The translations under genes were made by a program, and so were the position numbers. A stretch of DNA of 64,000 bases. Source: Mycolicibacterium lutetiense (lineage in GTDB: Bacteria > Actinomycetota > Actinomycetes > Mycobacteriales > Mycobacteriaceae). Location: positions 48,580 to 112,579 of the forward strand of contig NZ_JAGIOP010000003.1 of NCBI RefSeq assembly GCF_017876775.1, given 5' to 3'. Below the pieces are notes generated by a model. The model was not told where the DNA came from, made no database searches, and worked only from the letters and a program-made list of their open reading frames with translations. This document shows, in pieces, positions 14,858 to 23,983 of the stretch (position 1 is the first letter of the stretch; the number at the start of each line of letters is the position of its first letter).

Positions 14858-15432
14858 GCGCTGTAGAACTCTGGGATCTGCCAGTTCAAGGTGCCTGTAT
14901 CGGTGATATCGAGCTCCCAGCGCAGGTCGGTGGCGGCCTGGAGGGATGTTGTGATGCTGTCGGCGTAGTCGGGCGCCATGACGGGATCGGCCAGCACGCC
15001 GCGCACAGTCAGGTGCACGTGCTCGGGGGTGAGTCGTATTTCGATGTCGAGTCGCGGGTTGGCACCCATCTGTGTCAGTGCCTCGCAGGTGCTCTCTACG
15101 GCGGCGAACTGGCTGGGTCGACTCGGTGTGATGTGGAGGCGGCGAGGGCCACGCGCAGTATGTGTGGAGTGGCTGCTGGCTTCGACGATGAGTTCGCGCA
15201 GGCCGGGCGAGGGTGCCATGGTCGTCCGGACGATGCATCCGTTCTGGATGGTGTTGATCAGTTCGATTACCCATGAACCGAGCGGATTTGGAGTTGACGC
15301 TGGCTGCGGTGTCGAGTCGGGCGGCGTGGGCATCCTGCGTCGGCGCACCTCGGCCAGGGAGACCACTTGAGCGGGCCGGCGGGGTGCGTCGATGCTGTGT
15401 GGCTCGACGTGTTGGCTCCTGCGCGGGTGCAT
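14836..15432 (-). CDS. hypothetical protein, 198 aa
   Basis: Not recognised. After an Arg/Pro-rich lead of about 50 residues, a folded region contains LGSWVIELINTIQNGCIV and an alternating strand-rich C-terminal half (ADPVMAPDYADSITTSLQAA, DLRWELDITDTGTLNWQIPE). ATG 15432 or ATG 15333 (MPTPPDS) are both possible. It converges with the DUF4226 gene. Confidence 0.55.
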   Translation of the reverse strand: MHPRRSQHVEPHSIDAPRRPAQVVSLAEVRRRRMPTPPDSTPQPASTPNPLGSWVIELINTIQNGCIVRTTMAPSPGLRELIVEASSHSTHTARGPRRLHITPSRPSQFAAVESTCEALTQMGANPRLDIEIRLTPEHVHLTVRGVLADPVMAPDYADSITTSLQAATDLRWELDITDTGTLNWQIPEFYSAYTAALP

Positions 15433-15510
15433 GGCTTGACGCTAGGCGGTCTTGGGCGTGTTCCGCTAAGGCCGTGAGCCGATTGTCCACGAACCTGGGT
15501 GGGCTGGTGG

Positions 15511-15990
15511 TTAGAGGTCGATATAGCGGCCTGAGTCGATGGGGCGGGCGCGCACGGCTGCCTTCATTCGTTGTTGGGCGCTGCGGGCGCGGCGCTGTTG
15601 TCGGTCTCGGGCCAGTTGGTCGGCGGACTGCGTGGTGTGCCGACCGTGCTGCCAGATTGGTGGCCAGGAGCCGAATTCTCCTGCATTCACACGGGTTTGG
15701 AGCTCGCTCCAGGGTGCAGTGTCCGGTCCGGCTTCGATGACGCATTGCTCGATGAAGTCAACCGTTGAGATCGCGCCGAATTCGGCGAGGTGAGCGGCCT
15801 TGTCGTCGGCCGACCAGCGCGGATCGATGTGGCTGAGTTCGACCTGGTTGTTCGCCGCCCAGGTGTTGGTTTTGCGGGCGATGGCAGGCAGGTCCCATTG
15901 CTGGGGATTTAGGGATGCGCGGCGAAGGAAGCTGGCGACGTCGTCGGTGGTGATCGGGGAGCGGTCGTCGGGAACGTCGGGGCTAGGCAT
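15511..15990 (-). CDS. hypothetical protein, 159 aa
   Basis: Not recognised. The N-terminal part (ITTDDVASFLRRASLNPQQW then DLPAIARKTNTWAANN) looks like a small helical domain; the last 45 residues are Arg/Gln-rich and likely nucleic-acid binding. ATG 15990 has AGGAAGGACACCA upstream. It follows 16032-16298 on the same strand after 41 bases. Confidence 0.6.
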   Translation of the reverse strand: MPSPDVPDDRSPITTDDVASFLRRASLNPQQWDLPAIARKTNTWAANNQVELSHIDPRWSADDKAAHLAEFGAISTVDFIEQCVIEAGPDTAPWSELQTRVNAGEFGSWPPIWQHGRHTTQSADQLARDRQQRRARSAQQRMKAAVRARPIDSGRYIDL

Positions 15991-16031
15991 TGGTGTCCTT
16001 CCTGTTGGATGTCGGGTGTTGCCTGCGGGGG

Positions 16032-16298
16032 TCAGAGGTCGAAAAGGGCCAGCTGCACGGGTTTGCCGCGGCGGCGTGGCGATCGTGTCGCTGCCCTGGA
16101 TTGCTTGTGGGTGATGTGCTCAAGGGCGGCGGTGAGGATGGCGGCGGGGCAGGTGTCGAGTGTGGGGTTGTCTGCGATGGTTTGCCGCAGCGGCGGGGGC
16201 AGCATCGGTGAGTGGACGTGGCAGATCAGCGCTTCGGTGGGTTCGTCGCATCCGCCCACTCGGCAGGTGGTCGGTCGCTGAGTTGCGGGTTGGGACAT
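16032..16298 (-). CDS. small protein, possible zinc-binding, 88 aa
   Basis: Not recognised. CRVGGCDEPTEALICHVH (residues 12-29) resembles the C-x4-C...C-x-x-H start of plasmid and phage zinc proteins, and the chain ends QLALFDL, a short LF-D peptide of the kind seen in some clamp-binding proteins. ATG 16298 has CGCAAGGAAGCCACC upstream. It lies between the DarB-like gene and 15511-15990. Confidence 0.55.
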   Translation of the reverse strand: MSQPATQRPTTCRVGGCDEPTEALICHVHSPMLPPPLRQTIADNPTLDTCPAAILTAALEHITHKQSRAATRSPRRRGKPVQLALFDL

Positions 16299-16366
16299 GG
16301 TGGCTTCCTTGCGAGTTGTGGTGCGTCTCGGATCATGTGGTGGGCTGTCCGGCGTCGTTGCCGGCT

Positions 16367-19300
16367 TTAGATTTCATGGCCGAGGCTGGGGTCCTCGGGG
16401 CCTCGGTGGTAGTTCTGCAGGGCGATGCGTTCCTGTGCGGCGATGCGCCGGCGTAGGACGTCTGCGCTCGGGTAGCCGGACTCCTCCAGCACTGCTGGGG
16501 TGGGGTTGAGCAGCAGACTCCAGCCCGGGCGGCGGCCCCGCATGATCATGCGCTGTTCGGCCGCGCGGGCCTTCTCTTTGGCCTCGGGGCTGTCGGCGGC
16601 CAGGCGCAGCTCGAGGGTGAGTGCGGCGAGCTCGGCCTTGGCGGCGTCGAGCGACGCGGACTCCTCGAACGGCGCGGGTGGGTTCTCCAGCAGGTCATCG
16701 AGTTGCGTTTGGTCGCGCTGCATCTCAACGCGCAGGTTGGCTTGGTGAGCGGGCAGGCCGGCGTAAAGGTTTTCGAGGCGTTTGACCAGGCCGCGAGCTT
16801 TGGCCGCACCCGGCTCCCCCGGCGCGGCGGTGGCCAACAGTTCATCGGATTTCACTTCCGTAGACCGTGAGGTCACGTCGAGCTGGAGAATGAGCATGTC
16901 GTGCATCAGCGAGCGGGCGGCCCGTACCTCGATGCCGTTGACGGTGATGCCAACCGGTTCGAACACTGATGCGCCTTCTTTGAGGCGGGTGTAGGTGTGT
17001 CGGCATGCTGCGGCGACGGCGGCGGCCTGGTTACCTCGGTCGGTGTAGCTCTTCCCGTCGATGCTCAGCGGCGGTGGGGTGTCGCGGGCAGCGAGTTCTT
17101 CGGCCGCCTTCACCACAGGGTCGAGGCGTTCAATATTGTTGCGCTGGTTGGGAATGGAGCGTTCAAGCTGAGTGACCTGCCAGTCGCGTTGGCGTACGGT
17201 CTGGTTGTGCGAGCGCTCCAGGGCAGTGAGTCGACGCACCTCCTCGTCGAGTTCGACCTGGCGGAGGTAGCGGGGGTCGCCGGTGGCGATCGCCTTGGTT
17301 TCGGCTGCGGCGGAGCCGATGTCTCCCCCACTGAGGTCTTCGATTTCCAGATCGACGACTTCATTGCGGCGCATCTGTTCGATGAACAGCGATTTGGCTT
17401 GAACTTTCTGCCACATCACAGTGTCGTAGGTGCCTTCGGTGACATAGTTGAAGATGTCGAGCTCTTCGTTCTGGTTGCCTTGCCGAAGGCCGCGGCCTTC
17501 GCGCTGCTCGAGGTCGCATGGCCGCCACGGAACGTCGACGTGGTGAAGTGCCCGGAGCCTGGGCTGCACGTTGGTGCCAGTGCCCATCTTCTCAGTGCTG
17601 CCCAGAAGGACGGACACGTCACCGCGATTGCACTGGGCGAAAAGTGCTCGCAGTTCAGAGGGTTTGCGGGCTTCGTGAATGAATCGGATTGCCTCGGCAG
17701 GCATTCCGCGGGTGATCAGCTCCTCTTTGATCGCCTGATAGATGGTGAATTGGTTGGGGTCTTTGGAGGGTGTTCCGCGGTCGCAGAACACCACTTGTAG
17801 TGGACCGGTGCGTTGCAGGGGCGCGCCGGTGTCCTTGTCGTAGTACACCCGGTCGGCCAGTGGGGTGTGGACGCCCATGATGCGGTCGGCGACGGCTTCG
17901 GCGCGGCTGTGAGCGGGTTTGGGCAGGTGGGCCAGGCGCGGATCGAGTGAGACGTTGCGGCCGTCGTTGGCGATCTTGAGGACATTGTCGCGGCGCGGAT
18001 TGCGGGCGTCGAGGTGTTCAGCGCGGTAGCCGAGGTCGCTGATGAAGTCGCTGACCTGGATGTCGGGTTGCAGGCTGACGATTTGGCGTTGTCCGGTGGC
18101 CAGTGTCGGCAATCTGACCGGCACCTGGTCTCGGGTGACGACGTCGGTGTAGGCCGAGGACAGCGCCAGCAGCTCGATGAGGTTGGTGAACTTTCCGACC
18201 CGGGTGACCGGTCTGAGTTTGGTTCCGGTGGCGTTGACCTCGACGGTGCTGACGGTGGTGGTGAATGCCGCGCCCCAGTCGCCGAGGTCTTCCACTCCGG
18301 CGTCGCGCAGCAGGTCTGGCCGCAGGTAGCTTTGCATGACCCACAACTCCCCCAACGAGTTGGCGATCGGGGTGCCGGTGGCGAAGGTGGCGACACGCTC
18401 GACCACCTTGTCATCGGGGATGCCGGCGGCCAGGGCTTCATCACGGCGCCGTTGGCGCAGGATCCGCAGTTTTAGCGTGAGATCCTCGGCGCGTTGCGAG
18501 GAGGCCGGGCACGACAGTTCCTCGATATTGCAGACCCGCTGCTTGTTTTTGAACATGTGGGCTTCGTCGATGAAAAGGTAGTCACAGCCGCTGTTTTCGA
18601 ATCCGAGTCCTTGGTCTTTGCGACCCTGGTCGACGAGACGTTCCAATCGCTCTTGGGTTTGCTTGATGGCCAGCTCAATACGTTTGATGGTGCGGTCGGA
18701 GTCGGCGACCAGTAGTTGGCTGCGCAGCTCGGCGAGTTGTTCTGCGATGTAGTCGGACACGACGGTCGGGTCGACGCGGATCGCGGTGAATGCCGACTGC
18801 GGGATGATGACCAGATCCCATTCGCTGGCCGCGGATTGAGCGATGAAGCGGCGGCGTCCCTCGGCGTTGGTGGCTGATGATCCCAGCAAGACTCGGGCGG
18901 CGGGGTACCACTGGTTGGCTTCGCGGCCTACCTGCTCCACGATGTGGTTGGGTACCACGATCCAGGGTTGGCGCACGAGGCCGAGTCTGCGCAGTTCCAT
19001 GGCGGCCATGAGCATGGTGCCGGTTTTGCCGGCGCCGACGACATGGTCGAGCAGTGTGGAGGGTTCGGCGATGATGCGGGCGACCGCGTCGCGCTGGTAG
19101 GGGTGGGGGGTGAAGTGATCAGATAGGCCGGGAAGGCGCAGTTTGGATCCGTCATAGCGGGGGGCGCGCAGTGAGTTGAATCGCTGGTTGTACTCGGCGA
19201 CAAGGACTTCGGTGCGTTCCGGGTCGCTGAAGATCCAGCGGCGGAATTCCTCGGTGATCTTCTCGCACTTGCCTTGTGCGGCGAAGGTGCCTTCGGTGTC

Positions 19301-22300
19301 GAGGGCACCTTCTTCGGTGTAGAGGACGACGCTGCGGCTGTTGCAGATGGCATCAAGCAGGCTGACCGCGTCGCAGCGATCACGGTTCAGGCCCCAGGTT
19401 TCGGTCATGAGTCGGCCGTGTCGCTTGTATTTGGCGATGTCGATGGTCCAGCGTCCGCCGAGGTGTTCGGCGATGACGTCGGTGACGCCGAAGGTTTCCT
19501 CGGCGAACTGGGCGAGGTAGCGGGCGTCGACCCAGGGGGCGCCCGGGCGCACCGTGATTTCCTCGGCGGTGCGGTCGGGCGGGATCAGCTCGCGCAGTTT
19601 TTCGGCGTACGACGCGTAGACGGGATTGGTTTCGGCTGCTAGCGCGGCGTCGGTGTGCTTGCGGCGGACGTTGCCCGACAGGGCGGTTGAGGCCGGGATC
19701 AGCTCGTCGGGGTCGTCAAGGCTGGGATAGACCAGGCCGTCGATGAGGTCGCGGGCATCGGTGACAGGGACTTCCAGCAGACCGGCGATGTAGTCGAGGT
19801 CGATGCGCAAGTTGCGATCGAGGCTCATGGCGACAGCGTCTTCAGGGGTGTCGGCGTGCAGGCGTTCCGGGGCCGCGGTGAGCTGATCGGTGGAGAAGAT
19901 GGGTGCCTTGGTGGCTTTCTCGGTGTCTTCGTCGAATTCCTCCAGCGAGGAGAGCACCGCCCAGCCGGGATCGTGGCGAATACCGCCGTCGAGGTGGCTG
20001 CGTTTGCGGTAGGGGGCGGGAGCTTCCCAGGCCGCTTCATCCCATTGGGCGAGCAGTTCGTCGGGGACGGTACCGCGATACGGTAGGCCGGGTTGTCCTT
20101 CTTTTTCTCTCCAACGAGTTTCGAGCGCGGCGACCTTGTCGTCGTGGCGTTGTTGAGTGATTTCTTTGGGATAGACCCAGGTGAATCGGTTGATCGGTCC
20201 GTGTTTGCTGACGTAGCGGTCGTAGAGGGTGTTCAGGTGTGCGCGCAGCTGGTCGCGTTCGGTGTGGGGTCGGCCTTGGCCTTGTGCCAGCATGAGGCTA
20301 GTGGCCACGTCACGAAGGGTGATCAGCTCGCGGGTTTCGGCCATCCGCGATTTCGGGGTGTTGTTGGGCGCCCAACGGTCGTCGCGGGTGCGGTACTCGA
20401 TGCCTTTGGTCTCGGCGTTGTAGCGCAACGTGTACGGCGGGGTGTTCTCGCCGCGGTCGGCGGCAGTGATCAGTCCGGGATCGAAGGTGTCGGGCGAGAC
20501 GACGGTGAGGTCCTCGGCGCGGGCGGTGAGTGCGTATCCGCGGTCCGCGGCCCGGTCGACGATGTCGGCGAGCGTGTCCCCGAGTTGTTCGGCCAGGGCC
20601 GCGCCGGTGGACCCGTCAACGGTCAGGGTGGGTGCGCCGTTGAGTCCTCGTCCCAGCTCCATGGCGCCCAGGACGCGGTCTGGGTGGGTGGCGAAGTAGG
20701 AGTTGACGAACGTGTCGGTGGGTTGGCCGTCCTCGTCGAGCATGGCTGCGGTGGTGGTGACCCATTCGGGCAGTTGCGCGGGCGCGGGTTGTTCGGGATC
20801 GCGGCGGCGCAGGATCAGCAGGTCGGTGACGACGTCGGTGCCGGCGACGCGGCTGAATGCTTTCGAGGGCAGGCGGACTGCGCCGATGAGGTCGGCGCGC
20901 TCGGCGATGGCGCGGCGGGCGGTGTCTTTGGCGGCGTCGAGGGTGTAGCGGGAGGTCAGGACGGTGACGTAGCCGCCGGGGGCGGTCAAGGCCAGGGCCT
21001 TGACGATGAAGTGATTGTGGATCGACAGGCGTAGCGGGTTGTGGCTGGGGTCGGTGATTGCGTATTTGCCGAAGGGCACGTTGCCGATGGTCAGGGCGAA
21101 GGAGTTCTCCGGGACGCGCGTGGCTTCGAATCCCTGGTGGCGGATTTGGGCCGAGGGGTAGAGGTGCGAGGCGATCGCGGCGGTGATCGCGTCGTTCTCG
21201 ACGCCCACCATGACCGCGTTCGCGGGTGCGTGGTTGATGAATGTTCCGCTTCCGCAGCCGGGTTCGAGTACGCGGCCGCCACTGAACCCGGCCTGGGTCA
21301 TGGCCTGCCAGATGGTCGCGGCCACAGCGGGATCGGTGTAGTGGGCGTTGAGGATTGAGGCCTCCGCCTGGCGGTACTGGTTGTCGGTGAGCAGTTCGCG
21401 CAGGCGTTGCCGCTCGTTGGCGAAGGTGTCGTTGCGGGGGTCGAAAACGGCGGGGACTGCGCCCCATCCTGACCAGGCTGCCAGCACAGATTGTTCTTCG
21501 GCGGTGGCGGGCCGCTGCGCGGTCTGTAGGACCTCGAGGAGTTCGATGGCCGCGATGTTGGCGTGCGCGCGGGCTTTAGCGCCCGTGGGGACTCGGGTAT
21601 CGGTGCTAGGCGGGAAGTCAGTGGCCGTGCGGTAGCTATCGGGTACAGCTACGGGTGCGGAGGGTGCCTGGGCCTCGGCGTCATCGACGGTGCCTGAGAT
21701 CGATGTGCTGGTGGTCGTCGTGTCGGCGGCTGTGTCCGCGGCGGGGACGATGGGGGCCGCAGTGGGGGCCTCTACGGGTTTGGTGACCGGTGGAAGTGCC
21801 TGGCCGCCAGGGTCGATGTCGCGGGGATCGGTGGGTTGATCGACAATTTCGTCGAACAGTGACGGTTGTGCGGTTACCTTTCGGGCAGACCGTCGTGGCG
21901 CAGATCGGCGAGGATCAGCGGGGCCAGTGTCGCGGCCAGCGGGTCGTCGGGATGGCTGGGCAGCGGCAGGTGTTCCTCGGCGCGGGCCGCCAGCAGGTAG
22001 CCCGCCTTGATCCGAAAGACCGCCGAGAAGCCCGGGGCCGGCCACACTGCCGCGACCAGGTCCTCGATCTGCTCGCTCGGCTCGAGGCGCAAGGCGCTGT
22101 GCGTCCATCGCTGCTGCCACGGCACCTGGAGGCGATCCGGCAGTGTCGTCTGTGACATCGGCGGCTCGCTCGACTCGTCGTCCTGCGGGATCTTCTCGTA
22201 GAGCTCCTGGCTGAGCACGATCTCCATCGCCTGTGCTCGCGTCGTGTTGAGCAGGCCCACCTTGGTCAGATAGTCCGGGTACTGGCTGTGCTCGGTCTGC

Positions 22301-22546
22301 CACTGGCGCACTGCCTGCTCGCCCATCTGCGCTGCCAACTCCCCCACCTGGCGACTGATGCGCGCCGCTTCGGACTCCAGGAACCGGTCCCGCTGCTGCG
22401 GGGTCCACTGGGGCGGCAACGTCAGGTGCTGGTCGTAGACGTTGTCCACGATCTCGCGAATCTCCGGGCTGGTCACCGCTGCCTTCCCCGTCGAGGATGC
22501 TGAACAGATCCGGCTGGTTAGGATCTGATGCGCGCTTGCCTGCCAT
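16367..22546 (-). CDS. DarB-like N6-adenine methylase / SNF2-type helicase, about 2,000 aa
   Basis: A giant two-activity protein of the DarB/COG4646 kind carried by phages and conjugative elements as an anti-restriction factor. In order: SGWG element (near 21470), SAM-binding LEPGCGSGTF (21237-21268), methylase IGNVPFGKY (21060-21090), helicase motif I VVGAGKTGTM (19014-19052), DEAH box (18552-18573), TGTPIANSLGELW (18340-18375), and motifs V-VI EKMGTGTNVQ and EGRGLRQG (17480-17600). The start is doubtful. ATG 22546 (MAGKRASDP) has an excellent AGGAGAGG site, but between about 22480 and 21890 this frame has shadow-like Gly/Arg/Pro composition, while the +1 frame (21874-22677) looks like real protein. 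After 21888 there is no ATG, GTG or TTG before the conserved core. Domains are certain; the N-terminus is not. Confidence 0.88.
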   Translation of the reverse strand: MAGKRASDPNQPDLFSILDGEGSGDQPGDSRDRGQRLRPAPDVAAPVDPAAAGPVPGVRSGAHQSPGGGVGSADGRAGSAPVADRAQPVPGLSDQGGPAQHDASTGDGDRAQPGALREDPAGRRVERAADVTDDTAGSPPGAVAAAMDAQRLAPRAERADRGPGRGSVAGPGLLGGLSDQGGLPAGGPRRGTPAAAQPSRRPAGRDTGPADPRRSAPRRSARKVTAQPSLFDEIVDQPTDPRDIDPGGQALPPVTKPVEAPTAAPIVPAADTAADTTTTSTSISGTVDDAEAQAPSAPVAVPDSYRTATDFPPSTDTRVPTGAKARAHANIAAIELLEVLQTAQRPATAEEQSVLAAWSGWGAVPAVFDPRNDTFANERQRLRELLTDNQYRQAEASILNAHYTDPAVAATIWQAMTQAGFSGGRVLEPGCGSGTFINHAPANAVMVGVENDAITAAIASHLYPSAQIRHQGFEATRVPENSFALTIGNVPFGKYAITDPSHNPLRLSIHNHFIVKALALTAPGGYVTVLTSRYTLDAAKDTARRAIAERADLIGAVRLPSKAFSRVAGTDVVTDLLILRRRDPEQPAPAQLPEWVTTTAAMLDEDGQPTDTFVNSYFATHPDRVLGAMELGRGLNGAPTLTVDGSTGAALAEQLGDTLADIVDRAADRGYALTARAEDLTVVSPDTFDPGLITAADRGENTPPYTLRYNAETKGIEYRTRDDRWAPNNTPKSRMAETRELITLRDVATSLMLAQGQGRPHTERDQLRAHLNTLYDRYVSKHGPINRFTWVYPKEITQQRHDDKVAALETRWREKEGQPGLPYRGTVPDELLAQWDEAAWEAPAPYRKRSHLDGGIRHDPGWAVLSSLEEFDEDTEKATKAPIFSTDQLTAAPERLHADTPEDAVAMSLDRNLRIDLDYIAGLLEVPVTDARDLIDGLVYPSLDDPDELIPASTALSGNVRRKHTDAALAAETNPVYASYAEKLRELIPPDRTAEEITVRPGAPWVDARYLAQFAEETFGVTDVIAEHLGGRWTIDIAKYKRHGRLMTETWGLNRDRCDAVSLLDAICNSRSVVLYTEEGALDTEGTFAAQGKCEKITEEFRRWIFSDPERTEVLVAEYNQRFNSLRAPRYDGSKLRLPGLSDHFTPHPYQRDAVARIIAEPSTLLDHVVGAGKTGTMLMAAMELRRLGLVRQPWIVVPNHIVEQVGREANQWYPAARVLLGSSATNAEGRRRFIAQSAASEWDLVIIPQSAFTAIRVDPTVVSDYIAEQLAELRSQLLVADSDRTIKRIELAIKQTQERLERLVDQGRKDQGLGFENSGCDYLFIDEAHMFKNKQRVCNIEELSCPASSQRAEDLTLKLRILRQRRRDEALAAGIPDDKVVERVATFATGTPIANSLGELWVMQSYLRPDLLRDAGVEDLGDWGAAFTTTVSTVEVNATGTKLRPVTRVGKFTNLIELLALSSAYTDVVTRDQVPVRLPTLATGQRQIVSLQPDIQVSDFISDLGYRAEHLDARNPRRDNVLKIANDGRNVSLDPRLAHLPKPAHSRAEAVADRIMGVHTPLADRVYYDKDTGAPLQRTGPLQVVFCDRGTPSKDPNQFTIYQAIKEELITRGMPAEAIRFIHEARKPSELRALFAQCNRGDVSVLLGSTEKMGTGTNVQPRLRALHHVDVPWRPCDLEQREGRGLRQGNQNEELDIFNYVTEGTYDTVMWQKVQAKSLFIEQMRRNEVVDLEIEDLSGGDIGSAAAETKAIATGDPRYLRQVELDEEVRRLTALERSHNQTVRQRDWQVTQLERSIPNQRNNIERLDPVVKAAEELAARDTPPPLSIDGKSYTDRGNQAAAVAAACRHTYTRLKEGASVFEPVGITVNGIEVRAARSLMHDMLILQLDVTSRSTEVKSDELLATAAPGEPGAAKARGLVKRLENLYAGLPAHQANLRVEMQRDQTQLDDLLENPPAPFEESASLDAAKAELAALTLELRLAADSPEAKEKARAAEQRMIMRGRRPGWSLLLNPTPAVLEESGYPSADVLRRRIAAQERIALQNYHRGPEDPSLGHEI

Positions 22547-22677
22547 ATTGTCCTCTCCTGGGTGGTGGTGTCGGGATCTGGGTAACCGAGGGCAGTGAGA
22601 AAGTGCCGCCAGTTGCGTTCCGCGAGGGCTTTGCGGCGGGCCCGGGCGGCCGCCGCGCGGGACTGCTGAGGTGTCAC
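21874..22677 (-). CDS. hypothetical protein overlapping the 5' end of the DarB-like gene
   Basis: The frame is open from GTG 22677 (GTGA overlap with the preceding gene) to 21874, 267 residues. Residues 1-40 (SRAAAARARRKALAERNWRH) and 68-267 (EIREIVDNVYDQHLTLPPQW onward) have clear protein character; the middle 25 residues, where the other frame encodes MAGKRASDPNQPDLF, do not. GTG 22476 (VTSPEIREIV) is an alternative start giving 200 residues. The LLNTTRAQAMEIVLSQELY stretch is loosely like the TnpV family of mobile-element proteins, which is a weak call. Its stop overlaps the point where the DarB-like frame takes over. Confidence 0.6.
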   Translation of the reverse strand: MTPQQSRAAAARARRKALAERNWRHFLTALGYPDPDTTTQERTIWQASAHQILTSRICSASSTGKAAVTSPEIREIVDNVYDQHLTLPPQWTPQQRDRFLESEAARISRQVGELAAQMGEQAVRQWQTEHSQYPDYLTKVGLLNTTRAQAMEIVLSQELYEKIPQDDESSEPPMSQTTLPDRLQVPWQQRWTHSALRLEPSEQIEDLVAAVWPAPGFSAVFRIKAGYLLAARAEEHLPLPSHPDDPLAATLAPLILADLRHDGLPER

Positions 22678-23132
22678 CACGGCGTCCGGACGGATCCGGC
22701 CGGGTTTGTCGCGCGGACCATGACTCTGGTGACGCTTCGGCGCTGTCGTGTGTCCATGCACCGCAGTCGAGCAAGTGCGGTGCGCATCGGCTCGCTGGTT
22801 CGGCGCTGGCTGCATGCACTTTGGGCGTCGTCCCAGGCCATATCGTCGCGTTCGGCGCCGTGAAGCGCTGCGCTGGTGGTGTGCACCCAGTGCGTCCCGT
22901 GGCCGCCGCCGACCGCCGAGGCGGCGAGAATGAGGCTGGCCAGCGGCTCCAGAGCGATGGAGCACCACAGCCTGCTGCCGGGATCGGAGATGGTTGTGCG
23001 GGTGAGCAGTTGGTCTGCCAGGCGGATCGCGTCAGCGGGGGCAACGACGCGCGAGAGTGGGTCGCGGCGCAGGACGAGAAGCAGCCGCCGGCAGGTCGTG
23101 CGTGGCGCCATGGTGAGGGTGTCGGTATTCAT
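22674..23132 (-). CDS. hypothetical protein, paralogue of 28134-28646
   Basis: Function unknown. The 152 residues align by eye with the protein at 28134-28646: LASLILAASAVGGGHGTHWV here against LAELLYAASQQRGAGNGIQW there, followed by a similar pattern to an RQRRSVTRVM / RQRQPVIHTM end. This implies a plasmid-family domain that is kept twice. Mostly helical, no signal peptide. ATG 23132 has CCAGGAAGGACGACCG upstream. Its stop overlaps the next start (GTGA). Confidence 0.65.
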   Translation of the reverse strand: MNTDTLTMAPRTTCRRLLLVLRRDPLSRVVAPADAIRLADQLLTRTTISDPGSRLWCSIALEPLASLILAASAVGGGHGTHWVHTTSAALHGAERDDMAWDDAQSACSQRRTSEPMRTALARLRCMDTRQRRSVTRVMVRATNPAGSVRTPW

Positions 23133-23189
23133 CGGTCGTCCTTCCTGGGTGGTGGATGCGGCGCCGGGTCAACGCCGGCGGTGGGTTCG

Positions 23190-23549
23190 CTACATTTGCC
23201 GCGCTGCACGGGGTGTGCTGCCGTCACGGCCGCAGTCGTCGACCCGGGCCAAGTGCAGGTCCAGAGCAGCCGCGATGAGAGCACCCGCTTTTACGAGATC
23301 ACTGATCGGTTCGCCAACGGGTTGGAAGGTCTCTTGGTCGAAAGGCCACAGGGTGGGCGAGGTATACATGTACGCCGCGGCGGCGGCCACCAAGCTGGTA
23401 GCGGTGCACACTTCACCGAGGTCCTGCGGTGGGCGCGTTGCGTCGTGGCAGATGAAGAGCTGCTCAGCAGCGATGAGCTCGACGGCGGTCGGGCGAGGTG
23501 CGATGTTGGTGGTGTCGGTGATCATCTGCGGTCTCACGTTGGTCTGCAT
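23190..23549 (-). CDS. hypothetical protein, 119 aa
   Basis: Not recognised. Ala-rich helical protein (AVELIAAEQLFICHDATRPP, then SLVAAAAAYMYTSPTLWPFD). ATG 23549 has ACAGGAGAAATC upstream. It belongs to the same leftward series as 22674-23132, separated by 57 bases; no membrane segment is convincing. Confidence 0.6.
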   Translation of the reverse strand: MQTNVRPQMITDTTNIAPRPTAVELIAAEQLFICHDATRPPQDLGEVCTATSLVAAAAAYMYTSPTLWPFDQETFQPVGEPISDLVKAGALIAAALDLHLARVDDCGRDGSTPRAARQM

Positions 23550-23606
23550 GATTTCTCCTGTGTTTCGCCCACGATTGGTTGTTGTGCTCTGTTGAGGGGC
23601 AGCCGA

Positions 23607-23945
23607 CTACCTGTAGATCAGTGATATTGGGAACGACCCGGGCGTGCTTTCTTCGACGTTGTCGCCGCTGTCGGTGTCAATCCAGAAGCGCCACTCCGGC
23701 TTCGGCGCGATCAAGACCGCCCATCGGTGGTGTACGTCGTCGGCGGTGAGCTGGGCATCCTCGGCGTCCCGCCCGTACAGCTGGATGTCGAATTCGTTTG
23801 CCTGCCTGGCGAATTCTTCGTCTCTGTCGTGGCCGTAGGTGTAGAGCATGTCGCCGTATTCGTGCTCGATGAACATGTAGCGATGCTCGGCGTCGTACTG
23901 CGTGTCGAAGTCCTCTGCGGTCAGCGGCGGGTGAACTGCGGTCAT
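23607..23945 (-). CDS. hypothetical acidic protein, 112 aa
   Basis: Not recognised. Very acidic (many Asp and Glu), with aromatic clusters HRYMFIEHEYGDMLYTYGHD and EWRFWIDTDSGDN. Such acidic small proteins on conjugative plasmids may act as DNA mimics in anti-restriction, but no ArdA motif is visible. ATG 23945 is preceded by AGGAGACAACACC; the upstream extension to 24038 is rejected. Confidence 0.6.
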   Translation of the reverse strand: MTAVHPPLTAEDFDTQYDAEHRYMFIEHEYGDMLYTYGHDRDEEFARQANEFDIQLYGRDAEDAQLTADDVHHRWAVLIAPKPEWRFWIDTDSGDNVEESTPGSFPISLIYR

Positions 23946-23983
23946 GGTGTTGTCTCCTGTGGTGGTTGTGAGATGTTGGTGAG

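Noticed and set aside
20093..21034. 313-residue plus-strand ORF inside the DarB-like gene
   Set aside because: Gly/Val-rich antisense shadow of a strongly supported coding region.
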